64,000 nucleotides of DNA, taken from assembly GCA_041676625.1 (NCBI GenBank), contig JBAYRN010000005.1:27327-91326 (forward strand), in the 5' to 3' direction. Numbering within the stretch: position 1 is the first letter of the stretch; each line of letters starts with the position of its first letter. Shown here piece after piece: positions 1 through 7,260 of the stretch. The translations under genes were made by a program, and so were the position numbers. This DNA comes from JAEXNA01 sp041676625 (GTDB lineage Bacteria > Vulcanimicrobiota > Xenobia > Xenobiales > JADMJV01). A model generated the notes under the pieces. That model had not been told where the DNA came from, did not search any database, and saw only the letters and a list, made by a program, of their open reading frames with translations.

Positions 1-262
1 GGTCTCCTCTGGCCCGCGAAACGCAAGCACACATCCATCCTTCAGCCCGCTTTTCCGGCTTGAGGGCCCGGTCACGATGATCGGGTTCTCCCTCGATCGC
101 TTTCACCACGCAAGTGCCACACTGTCCATCTTCGCAGGCTGTCAAGATCTCTATTCCGTGCTCGCGAGCGACCTCAACAATGGTCTGATGGGCCTCTACT
201 TCAAAGCAAACATCGTGTTCGGGCACTTCGACCAGGAAGGAACGGTTGGCAGCTTCAGGCAT
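1..262 (-). CDS. 2Fe-2S ferredoxin, C-terminus cut by window edge
   Basis: The 87 codons visible from the ATG at 262 run off the left edge. They contain the plant-type ferredoxin ligand pattern CEDGQCGTC (Cys43, Cys48, Cys51), followed about 28 residues later by CAC (Cys78/Cys80), the expected spacing for the fourth ligand. The family carries electrons in the cytosol between reductases and redox enzymes; the partner is not visible here. An in-frame TAG lies 13 codons upstream of the ATG, so the true start can only be this ATG or a CTG just before it. It begins 46 bp after the secreted-protein gene on the same strand and may be co-transcribed with it. Confidence 0.8.
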   Translation of the reverse strand, partial: MPEAANRSFLVEVPEHDVCFEVEAHQTIVEVAREHGIEILTACEDGQCGTCVVKAIEGEPDHRDRALKPEKRAEGWMCACVSRARGD

Positions 263-308
263 GTTCAGGACTTCGAAATCCGGGGTCAGTGTCCTTGAAG
301 GCTACTCT

Positions 309-980
309 TCACCAGGTCCAGCGGAGGCTGCCTTGAATCTCCGGGGGCATGATTTGCTTGCCGTGAAGCAGTTCGGTCTTGACCCCGGCACCCCACTCCC
401 AGCCTTCTCCACAGTTCTGGCGGATCTGCCCGGTGAGTTCGTTTCTTTCCCCTTGTTGCAGGCCGCTGATGCCGATCTTGGCGTGAAAGGGGAGGGGCAC
501 TTCGTAATCCATTTGAGTCGTGGGGGCGACTTCTTCAGTTAAGGAAGAGGCTCGTCGCAGCCGCAATTTGTCCCGGCCGAAGAGCGCTGTCTCCAGGCCG
601 GCGGCGACCTCCTGATTTCCCTCTTCCACCTTCCACTCGGCAAACCCCCGAGTGGATAGAAAGAGTTCCTTCTGAGCTTTAAACGCTAGAAAGCCCAGGT
701 GGTCCAAGCCTTCATACTCTACGTCGGCAAACCAGGTTTCGCCGGTTACTCGGGTCTTGAGCCGGATAGTCTCCACTGCGCTGGTGTCTTCGGTTCCCTG
801 GAAAATGAGCTTGGCGTGACCCGACTCGCGCCAATCCCCTTCCCAGACGACTTTCTTCTCGATCACCGGTTGGACCGGGGTGATCGGTAGGACCGGCGGA
901 GGCTGAGTCGTCTCGGCCAGAGCCAACTGCACCGTAAGGGCAGCTATCATCAGGGCGCGTTTCACAATCTGCGGTTCCAT
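309..980 (-). CDS. secreted beta-rich protein of unknown function
   Basis: A 223-residue protein with a cleavable signal peptide (about residues 1-22, hydrophobic core LMIAALTVQLALA). The mature part alternates hydrophobic and polar residues and ends in an aromatic residue (SLRWTW), as many outer-membrane beta-barrel or envelope beta proteins do. I recognise no family. Export to the envelope follows from the signal peptide; the barrel idea is only a possibility, because about 200 residues could also fold as a periplasmic beta-sandwich. It follows the PilZ gene on the same strand after about 40 bp, so the two may share a transcript. Confidence 0.65.
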   Translation of the reverse strand: MEPQIVKRALMIAALTVQLALAETTQPPPVLPITPVQPVIEKKVVWEGDWRESGHAKLIFQGTEDTSAVETIRLKTRVTGETWFADVEYEGLDHLGFLAFKAQKELFLSTRGFAEWKVEEGNQEVAAGLETALFGRDKLRLRRASSLTEEVAPTTQMDYEVPLPFHAKIGISGLQQGERNELTGQIRQNCGEGWEWGAGVKTELLHGKQIMPPEIQGSLRWTW

Positions 981-1019
981 AGTTTTCGTTCGTCTACCTG
1001 GATGAAAGAGGAAATGGGC

Positions 1020-1331
1020 TCAACCCGCCTGGGAAAGACTGATTTGGAGTTTGCGCAAGTCTTCCTGGCCGGTTGGAAATCGTACTCCCACCACATAGAG
1101 GTGCTGTCCGATCTGTCTTCGCCAGCGCGGCTCGCACATCAGTCCTACGTATTCGTTGTCGCCGATCTCTATCATCAAGGGCATCCTCGGTTTAATCGCG
1201 GGGTTCTTGACCACCAGACGAGCCCCGGTGGAAGAAAGGTTGATGGTCTGAACCATGTCTTTGTGGAGAAGCGCCGGGAGTTCTTTGCGCCGCCTCTCAT
1301 CTCCGCGTCGATTGTAGTAGTTAGTGGTCAT
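1020..1331 (-). CDS. PilZ domain protein (candidate c-di-GMP receptor)
   Basis: A single-domain protein of 103 residues. It has both PilZ signatures: the arginine-rich N-terminal motif (RRGDERRR, about residues 8-15) and the second motif NLSSTGAR (about 31-38), followed by beta strands ending in VVGVRFP. PilZ domains bind c-di-GMP through these two motifs and pass the signal to pili, flagella, exopolysaccharide synthesis or transcription. Nothing in the sequence names the effector. The gene lies between the M48 peptidase and a secreted protein, all on the minus strand. Another PilZ protein, an HD-GYP and a GGDEF-EAL protein are encoded elsewhere in the window. Confidence 0.82.
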   Translation of the reverse strand: MTTNYYNRRGDERRRKELPALLHKDMVQTINLSSTGARLVVKNPAIKPRMPLMIEIGDNEYVGLMCEPRWRRQIGQHLYVVGVRFPTGQEDLRKLQISLSQAG

Positions 1332-1378
1332 TGTTTTTTCAAGGTATCCTCAGACACCTAAAAAAAGCTGAAAAAGGG

Positions 1379-2587
1379 TCAGGGCTTTCTCCAATCGGAG
1401 AGAATCTTCCGCATCGTGGCGATCCTTTTGGCCAGAGGGGGATGGCTATATCCTCCTTGAAAAGCGACCTGTCCGAAGGTCCTGGCATTTTTCTCTGCAA
1501 GTTTTTGCAGTGCGCTCATGAGCCCATCGGCGGCGTAGCCGGCCTGGGTGGCGTAGCGCAGACCTTTCTTGTCGGCGTCGATCTCATCTTGATGCTGAAA
1601 CTCACTGGCGGTGGCGAAATCTTTATGGTCGCTCCAACTCTCTACCTTCAAGCTGATCTCTCGCTGCAGATTTCGGATCGGGCGCGCCAGTGCCTCCGCC
1701 TGACGACTGGCTTCCGAGGCCTTCTGTCGCATCTCCATGATATTCGATGGGTGGGTCATCTCGCGAGCCAATGCCTCTGCTCGTCGGGCCCGATCGTACA
1801 GTTCGGCTTGCCTGGCCTCAAGCGTATTCAACTCTGCCTTCAGGCGCTGGACTTGCGAAGCCAGGTTGTTGGCCGTGTCGATATTGTAGTTCTGCTCTTC
1901 GATATCTCTACGACAACCGTGCCCCACTTCGTGGGCCAGGATTCCGGCAAGTTCGTCGTCGCTCAGCTTCAACGCCAACAATCCGTCCGTGATTGCCACC
2001 CATCCGACTCCCGAGCAAAATGCGTTGGGACTGGGGTCGGAGACGATAAGGAAGTTCCACTCCATTCCAGGCATGTCCGAAACAGCTACCAACTCTTGGC
2101 CGATCCTTTGCACCCGTTCGAGTTCCGGGTGGCTGGTGAGCTGGGGAGACTCCCGGAATGCGTTTTGCATCCGAACTGCCGCCGCGTTGTACTCAGGGCC
2201 TTTGCGCTTGGGGATGTCGGCTCGAGCCGTTCCTCGATCCCCCTGCTCAGGAGCTACGTAGTCCACCACTCCCAGGGAGTGGTTCGTGCGCTTCTTAAAC
2301 CCCAGTGCCTCGGCCAGGGCCAGTACGGGTACGTTGGCTTCCGTGTTCGGCCCCAGCCGTTCAGTTAACACCGCTCCATCGACTTTGATCTCACCGGTCG
2401 ACGGGTCGAACTCACAGCGTTCCAGTTCGTCGGGGGTGAAATATTTGGCCAGCATCTCCTCAGGGAGGTAGATGGTCAAGGTATTCGGTTTCGATGGAAC
2501 CGGTCGGTTGCGGATGTAGATATCGGCGGATGCCAGGGTGGTCAGAACCGCAAGACAAGCTGCGATGAGGACAAGTTGGTGCTTCAT
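1379..2587 (-). CDS. secreted M48-family zinc metallopeptidase
   Basis: A 402-residue protein with a signal peptide (residues 1-21, ending LASA). A short beta domain follows that resembles the copper-amine-oxidase N-terminal fold (segment VPVLALAEALGF). The peptidase domain carries the zinc motif HEVGHGCRRD and, after an inserted coiled coil of about 80 residues rich in Ala, Glu and Arg, a probable third-ligand segment DEIDADKKG. M48 enzymes degrade misfolded or assembled envelope proteins. The coiled-coil insertion between the HExxH and the third ligand is the odd feature. Its start is 47 bp downstream of a 17-bp palindrome also found before the WYL regulator gene, so control by that regulator is likely. 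Confidence 0.85.
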   Translation of the reverse strand: MKHQLVLIAACLAVLTTLASADIYIRNRPVPSKPNTLTIYLPEEMLAKYFTPDELERCEFDPSTGEIKVDGAVLTERLGPNTEANVPVLALAEALGFKKRTNHSLGVVDYVAPEQGDRGTARADIPKRKGPEYNAAAVRMQNAFRESPQLTSHPELERVQRIGQELVAVSDMPGMEWNFLIVSDPSPNAFCSGVGWVAITDGLLALKLSDDELAGILAHEVGHGCRRDIEEQNYNIDTANNLASQVQRLKAELNTLEARQAELYDRARRAEALAREMTHPSNIMEMRQKASEASRQAEALARPIRNLQREISLKVESWSDHKDFATASEFQHQDEIDADKKGLRYATQAGYAADGLMSALQKLAEKNARTFGQVAFQGGYSHPPLAKRIATMRKILSDWRKP

Positions 2588-2633
2588 TGATCTCTCCCAA
2601 AGTTATGTTCTGGGTTGAGAATAGAGCGGGGAG

Positions 2634-2650
2634 ATGACAAATCGTGTCAT
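2634..2650. promoter_or_regulatory. 17-bp palindromic operator, probable WYL-regulator site 1
   Basis: The sequence ATGACAAATCGTGTCAT has perfect 6-bp arms (ATGACA/TGTCAT) around a 5-bp centre. It lies between the 59-residue small gene and the M48 peptidase gene, 47 bp upstream of the peptidase start. It matches the site at 6523-6539 at 16 of 17 positions, including all arm bases. Two such long matches close together, one before a regulator gene and one before a peptidase gene, suggest one shared DNA-binding protein. Binding is inferred. Confidence 0.65.
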
Positions 2651-2675
2651 CCCGACATGGCTTTTTCTAGAATTG

Positions 2676-2855
2676 TTAAGCCAATTTCAATCCCTGGGGC
2701 GGAGAGGACTCGGGCGCGCGTTCCAGGATCATCCAGGTTTCATCAAACACCATGGCTTCCTGGAGAGCGGTCCTATAGCTCCGGGTAGAAACTTCAAGAT
2801 AGTCGGCGAAACGCCAGTAAGCGGGAACGAAAATGAGAAGGATGACGAGTTCCAA
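2676..2855 (-). CDS. small membrane-associated protein, 59 aa, TTG start
   Basis: A short gene that an ATG-only search misses. A perfect AGGAGG ribosome-binding site (2861-2866) sits 5 nt before a TTG at 2855-2853, which opens a 59-codon frame ending in TAA at 2676. The product begins with a hydrophobic stretch (ELVILLIFVPAYW) and continues as an amphipathic, charged tail with YRTALQEAMVFDETWMILE. This suggests a small single-pass or membrane-anchored protein. It lies between hflX and the M48 peptidase gene on the same strand, and the WYL-type palindrome falls just after its stop. No family is recognised. Support rests on the ribosome-binding site and protein-like composition. Confidence 0.6.
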   Translation of the reverse strand: MELVILLIFVPAYWRFADYLEVSTRSYRTALQEAMVFDETWMILERAPESSPPQGLKLA

Positions 2856-2922
2856 GGAGACCTCCTAGTCCGGGTTGAGGGCAGTCGAGGGGTGACTCTA
2901 TTATTGTAGAACCCTCAACAGA

Positions 2923-4284
2923 TCAGGGTGTGACAGGTTCTGACAAGGCCACCTTTGCTTCGATTCGGGCGACCACCGTGGCGGGTCCCTGGAAGCTGAT
3001 TCGCAATCCGTCTTGCAGGGTCTCGGTGTGGCTCACCCGGCACCCTCCGTAGAGCAAATTTAGCGCTTCGCTGCAGCAGTATGGAATGAAAAGTGTTCGT
3101 TCGATCTGGTCACCTCGTACCGCCTCTAAGAGGGACTCCTTGAGTTGCTTCATCTGTTCAGGGTCTCGAGTGGAGACCACTCGAAACGGGGCTCCTTCAG
3201 AGATCTGTCGCAAGATCTCCTCAGCGGGCTTCTCCTCGAGCAGATCGGCCTTGTTGAAAACGAAATACCTGGGCATGCCATCGGCCGCCAGTTGCTCCAA
3301 CAGATCGAGAGTGGTGGCCAGGTGGTCCCGCCATTCGGGGTCTGAGATATCGGCCACGATGACCAGAAGTGAGGCCTCCTTCACCTCCGCCAGGGTGGTG
3401 GCGAAACTCTCCAGTAACCGGTCCGGCAGCCTTCGGATGAAGCCCACGGTATCACTGATCAAGACTCGCTCTCCGTAGCGGCTCAGGCTACGGGAGGTCG
3501 TCTCCAGGGTTTCAAACGGACTGTCTCGAGAGGACAATTCCTCTTTGGTCAGGGCGTTCATCAGAGCCGTCTTTCCGGCGTTGGTGTAGCCCACCAGGGC
3601 CAGACGCTGGCAGTCGTCTCGACTCTGCCGGCGGTTATGGCCGGCGGTGGAGACCTTCTTGAGGGCTTTGCGCAACTCCACCAGTCGGCTGTCCAGTTGG
3701 CGAGCCAGCAGCTCCGAGCGCGTCTCACCAGGCCCCCGGCTACCGGTCACTCCACCCATCTGCTGGTCCATGTTGATCCCCACACCACGAATGCGAGGCC
3801 GCAGATACTCCAGGCGTGCGATCTCGATCTGAACCCGGGCCCGGCGGGAGCGAGCGTTCTTCATAAAAACGTTCAGGATGATCGCTTCCCGATCACACAC
3901 TTTAATACCGGAGTCTTCTTCCAGATTTCGGGTTTGAGACGGAGAAAGCTCGGCATCCAGCACCAGCATACCGGCGCCCAGAGCCCGGGCCCGGTCGGCG
4001 ATGGCTCGGGAGGTACCTTTGCCAAGAAGGGTACGGGGCCGAACTTTGGTGAGGTAAACGATCTCGTGTCCCACCACTTCTCCGCCTTGAGCGGTGACCA
4101 GGGCCAGGATCTCCGAAAGCTGGGCCTGACGCACCACCGGGTCGCGCTCTTCGCCCACCGAGACCACGTAAACGGCTTTCTCATTTTCAGGTTCGTCCCA
4201 CTCTTCCACCGGTTCGTCCCACAGATCGTGCTCGGCCAGGGGTGCGTCTTCGTACTCGGGGACAGGATCAGAATAAAACTTCAT
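2923..4284 (-). CDS. hflX: ribosome-associated GTPase HflX
   Basis: Clear HflX. The N-terminal domain ends in the glycine-rich linker (GGVTGSRGPGETRSEL). The G domain then has G1 GYTNAGKT, G3 DTVGF and G4 NKAD, and a small C-terminal domain follows. HflX binds the 50S subunit, splits stalled or hibernating 70S ribosomes during stress and hydrolyses GTP. The frame stays open upstream to 4302, but a GGAG sits 7 nt before the ATG at 4284 (protein MKFYSDPVPEYED), so that start is preferred. An acidic N-terminal extension of about 45 residues precedes the conserved domain. Unlike in many proteobacteria, hfq is not next door; the neighbours are a tandem Usp gene and the small TTG-start gene. Confidence 0.93.
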   Translation of the reverse strand: MKFYSDPVPEYEDAPLAEHDLWDEPVEEWDEPENEKAVYVVSVGEERDPVVRQAQLSEILALVTAQGGEVVGHEIVYLTKVRPRTLLGKGTSRAIADRARALGAGMLVLDAELSPSQTRNLEEDSGIKVCDREAIILNVFMKNARSRRARVQIEIARLEYLRPRIRGVGINMDQQMGGVTGSRGPGETRSELLARQLDSRLVELRKALKKVSTAGHNRRQSRDDCQRLALVGYTNAGKTALMNALTKEELSSRDSPFETLETTSRSLSRYGERVLISDTVGFIRRLPDRLLESFATTLAEVKEASLLVIVADISDPEWRDHLATTLDLLEQLAADGMPRYFVFNKADLLEEKPAEEILRQISEGAPFRVVSTRDPEQMKQLKESLLEAVRGDQIERTLFIPYCCSEALNLLYGGCRVSHTETLQDGLRISFQGPATVVARIEAKVALSEPVTP

Positions 4285-4442
4285 AGACATTCTCCACATC
4301 ATAGGTCAGGCTGCAAATAGACAGCGTAAGGCCCCACGGGGGCTCAGGATCACCAGATTCGGTGCGATTAGATGAAGTAGAAAATGTACATTTCGCAACC
4401 ACCATAACGCAGGAGCAGAAAAAGTTCAAGTTGCTCGAATTC

Positions 4443-5318
4443 TTACTCCGGCCGGATCAACAAGACCGGGCGAGTGGTCTTCTGCAGCACGCTTTCGGCA
4501 ATGCTACCGAGCAACCAGCGTTTTGCTCCGCTGCGCCCGTGGCTGCACATCACGATCAGGTCGCACTCTTCGCCCTGGGCCACGATGCCGCTTTTGAGTT
4601 CGGAGATCTGAGCCTGCGTGGTGATCTTTAAATGCGGGAAACGCCGTTTGATCTGATCCAGGTAGGTCTTGGCCAGGGCCAGCTCGAGTTGGACCGAGCC
4701 ATCCAGTTCCGGGTGTCCCAGGGGAGTGATGCGCACGTTTTGATAGAGATGCAGACTCGCCCCTGACTTCGAGGCCAGGTCCGCGGCCACGGAGAGCGCC
4801 GCTTCGGCTCTTTGGGACCCGTCCAGGGGCACCAGGAGCCGCTTGAGTCTGGGTTGCCGACGTTTCTCGGTGGCCTTGACTATCAGGATCGGAGTGGAGC
4901 CCAGACCTCGTGACACCTTGGTGGAAACTGAACCCAACAACCAGCGGCCTAATCCACTGCGACCGTGGCTCGCCATCACCACCATCTCGATCGAAGGGTC
5001 CTCGACTCGTTCTAGGATGCGGGTCGCCGGATCTCCCTCCAGGCAGGAGGTCACCGCCACCAGGGGCTGTAGTTCGGCATTCTTTGCGGCCAGATACGAC
5101 TCGATCTTTGCACGAATGACTTCGGTCGGGGTCATATCGGAGGCCGGTTGCAAGAAATCGGTGACCACAAAGATCTCTTCCGGGGGCTCGAAACAGCGCA
5201 GCAACTCAAGCTCACACCCCTTCAACCCGGCCATAAGGATGGCCCAGGGCAGGGCGCAGTCGGCAAGTTCGGAACCGTCCAGGGGCACCAGCAGCCTTTG
5301 GGCACTCATACTCTTCAC
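4443..5318 (-). CDS. tandem UspA-domain universal stress protein
   Basis: A 291-residue protein with two Usp domains (about residues 5-145 and 155-290). Each starts with the usual strand (RLLVPLDGS) and keeps the ATP-site signature G-x9-G-S (SHGRSGLGRWLLGS in the first, SHGRSGAKRWLLGS in the second). Both are therefore predicted to bind ATP. Such proteins act in the cytosol in stress survival, but the substrate is unknown. The frame begins with a GTG at 5318 and has an ATG three codons later; either could be used. It lies 33 bp after the WYL regulator gene on the same strand and may be co-transcribed with it. Confidence 0.9.
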   Translation of the reverse strand: MKSMSAQRLLVPLDGSELADCALPWAILMAGLKGCELELLRCFEPPEEIFVVTDFLQPASDMTPTEVIRAKIESYLAAKNAELQPLVAVTSCLEGDPATRILERVEDPSIEMVVMASHGRSGLGRWLLGSVSTKVSRGLGSTPILIVKATEKRRQPRLKRLLVPLDGSQRAEAALSVAADLASKSGASLHLYQNVRITPLGHPELDGSVQLELALAKTYLDQIKRRFPHLKITTQAQISELKSGIVAQGEECDLIVMCSHGRSGAKRWLLGSIAESVLQKTTRPVLLIRPE

Positions 5319-5351
5319 ACTTCCCGCCCCAGACTTCAGGACCTCCCCGGG

Positions 5352-6500
5352 TTACTCGCCGTAGAGTTCGAACAACTCCTGGCTCACCTTTTGGAGTTCA
5401 GTTCGAAGGATGGCCGGTTCCATAACTTCCAATCCGTACAAACTCGTGACCCAGCGAGTCATGGCAAGCGGATTCGAAACTCTATAACGGGCCTGGCCGT
5501 TCTCCAGTAGTTGGCTGGGATGGGCCGGATTCTCCTCCAGCCAGCGGCCCAGCGACGGTGAGACCTTGATCACGACATCGACTTTCTGGTCCCCCTCCAC
5601 GTCCCACTTATGATAGGCGACCTCGTCCAATTCCATCCGAGGACGGTAGCTGACCGGGGTTTCCAATAGGCGGGCCCCGGAAACCCGGCTGAGTCGAAAG
5701 TTCCGCAGACCCTGGCGCTTGTGATCGTAGGCGTGGAGGTACCAGACCGTGTGAAAACAGAAGAGCCCCATGGGATCCAACACCCGCTTGCGGGCCATCT
5801 CATCCTTCATTCCCTGGTACTCCAGCTCCAGTTGGCGCCCCGAGCTGAGGGCCTTTTGCATGTCGGCGAGGTGATGGGTACCGGTGTCTTCGGCCGTTTC
5901 CGAGACGTGAATGGCTTCCCGCAGCTCTCCAAAATCCAGGCGTCTGGTTTCCGGGGTGGCTCGCAGGAGCTTCTCCAGCCCGCCTCTGGCTTCCCCGGCC
6001 AATTCGCCGGGGTTCTGTGATTCCATGAGCCGGACGGCCACGAAAAGCGCGAAAATCTCCGTGCCAGAAAGGGTCAAGGACGGCAAAAAGGCGTCGGTCG
6101 AAAATCGGTAACCGTTGTGGTTGTCGACGGGGAGCCCGACTTTCTGGAGTTCCGCGATATCCCGTCGAATGGTCCTGGGAACACAGCCCGTTTCCTCGGC
6201 CAACTTCTCGGCAGTCATTCCCGGTTGAGCGTATATCCGGTGAATCAAGGCAAGAAGGCGAGCCCACTTCGAAAGCTTATCCTCAAACATGATAGGATTG
6301 TTTGTTTGTAGGTACCTATATCCTCCGAGGCAGGGGTCAAAGATCAGGGGAGCCTGCAGCTCTTGCTTCAAGAACGCCAGGTCACGTAGCACGGTCCGTG
6401 CATTCACTCCGAACACCCGGCCCCAGCTCTTGGCGCTGCGGGGAGGGGCGCCCCGGGAGAGCGACTCGTGGAGGGCGAAGATGCGGGAGGCGCGGTTCAT
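5352..6500 (-). CDS. WYL-domain transcriptional regulator with two winged helices
   Basis: A 382-residue protein. A first winged helix-turn-helix lies at about residues 15-70 (VNARTVLRDLAFLKQEL ... GGYRYL). A second, DeoR/HTH_11-like, is at about 78-135 (TAEKLAEETGCVPRTIRRDI). The WYL domain is at about 205-290 (VWYLHAYDH, NFRLSRVSG), with a C-terminal WCX-like region. WYL domains are thought to sense nucleic-acid or nucleotide ligands, and members include DNA-damage regulators (PafBC) and defence-locus repressors. Two tandem DNA-binding domains in one chain recall fused PafB/PafC-type proteins. A palindrome sits 23 bp upstream of its ATG, fitting autoregulation. The direction of control (repressor or activator) cannot be read from the sequence. 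Confidence 0.88.
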   Translation of the reverse strand: MNRASRIFALHESLSRGAPPRSAKSWGRVFGVNARTVLRDLAFLKQELQAPLIFDPCLGGYRYLQTNNPIMFEDKLSKWARLLALIHRIYAQPGMTAEKLAEETGCVPRTIRRDIAELQKVGLPVDNHNGYRFSTDAFLPSLTLSGTEIFALFVAVRLMESQNPGELAGEARGGLEKLLRATPETRRLDFGELREAIHVSETAEDTGTHHLADMQKALSSGRQLELEYQGMKDEMARKRVLDPMGLFCFHTVWYLHAYDHKRQGLRNFRLSRVSGARLLETPVSYRPRMELDEVAYHKWDVEGDQKVDVVIKVSPSLGRWLEENPAHPSQLLENGQARYRVSNPLAMTRWVTSLYGLEVMEPAILRTELQKVSQELFELYGE

Positions 6501-6522
6501 GACCTCAGGTTACTCTGCCCCG

Positions 6523-6539
6523 ATGACAGATCGTGTCAT
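6523..6539. promoter_or_regulatory. 17-bp palindromic operator, probable WYL-regulator site 2
   Basis: ATGACAGATCGTGTCAT lies 23-39 bp upstream of the WYL regulator's start, in the divergent region shared with the membrane-protein gene at 6596. It has the same arms and spacing as the site at 2634-2650. A further TGTCAT half-site follows at once (6539-6544). The position over the probable promoter suggests autoregulation, possibly together with the divergent operon. Confidence 0.65.
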
Positions 6540-6595
6540 GTCATTTCTCGTGGCCCTTGAAGAGGGTGAGCCCCAGATAGTAAGAATAGCCTAGC

Positions 6596-7249
6596 GTGGG
6601 TCCTGATACACCTTTTAACTATGCACCGCTTCTCGTCCAAGACGGAGGAGCTACGTTTTCTTTACTACCACTGCCGCTGCTCTACGTGGCCTTCGGATTG
6701 CCGTTCCTGGCAGCCTTGATCATGACTCGCCTGGGTTGGGCGGCTTTCTACGGGGTCTTGCTGGGGCTTGCGGTTTTTCTGCGCTTCCCCAACAGCCTGC
6801 TGATCTTTGGTGGAATACTGCTGGTTTCTCTGCTGGTCCTGGTCGGGGTAATGTGGAAGAACGAGGAGGTGAGGTTTCACAAGACACTGCCCCTGGTCTC
6901 CTGTCTGGTGGTCTTTGCCTTTGTGCCCCTGGGTTTTCCTCGGACCGTCTCGTTTGAGCTTGAGAAATGCCTGGAAAACCGTAAGCTCATCAACCAGTCC
7001 GCTCTGGACTTACTCGAACGAGAACCAGGAACTCCGGTTACCGTTCAAGCCTTAGGCCTGGCCGAGATACCAGGCTGCCAGGGCCCGGGAACTTCCGAGT
7101 ATGTGGTCAGCACCAACAAGAACGAGGTTCAAGTCACCTGCCTGAACTTCGCCCACCAGATCGAAGGCCTGGGGCCGGCTAAGAGTTCCTACCCTCGAGA
7201 ACAAAGCGCCGAGACTCCCCCGGAAAAGGCTGCTCAGCCTCAACCCTAA
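6596..7249 (+). CDS. multi-pass membrane protein with prepilin-like C-terminus
   Basis: A 217-residue protein starting at GTG. There are about four hydrophobic segments in the first 120 residues. The soluble C-terminal part has a cysteine/asparagine arrangement (KCLENRKLINQSALDLLER, then IPGCQGPG and VTCLNFAH). This recalls the globular end of type IV pseudopilins, which often show C-x2-N near the helix, P-x-CP and a late Cys. The resemblance is by eye and there is no class III prepilin signal peptide, so function is unknown. The gene is 11 bp upstream of the GHKL ATPase and probably heads that operon. The ribosome-binding site before the GTG is weak, so the start is uncertain. Confidence 0.6.
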   Translation: MGPDTPFNYAPLLVQDGGATFSLLPLPLLYVAFGLPFLAALIMTRLGWAAFYGVLLGLAVFLRFPNSLLIFGGILLVSLLVLVGVMWKNEEVRFHKTLPLVSCLVVFAFVPLGFPRTVSFELEKCLENRKLINQSALDLLEREPGTPVTVQALGLAEIPGCQGPGTSEYVVSTNKNEVQVTCLNFAHQIEGLGPAKSSYPREQSAETPPEKAAQPQP

Positions 7250-7260
7250 ATTCTTTCACC

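Noticed and set aside
1331..2368. 345-codon plus-strand frame opposite the M48 peptidase
   Set aside because: Fully antisense to a gene with signal peptide and HExxH; no ribosome-binding site or recognisable domain.
2634..2909. Plus-strand 91-codon frame upstream of hflX
   Set aside because: The minus strand has a better supported gene here (AGGAGG plus TTG); the plus-strand peptide has no ribosome-binding site and no features.
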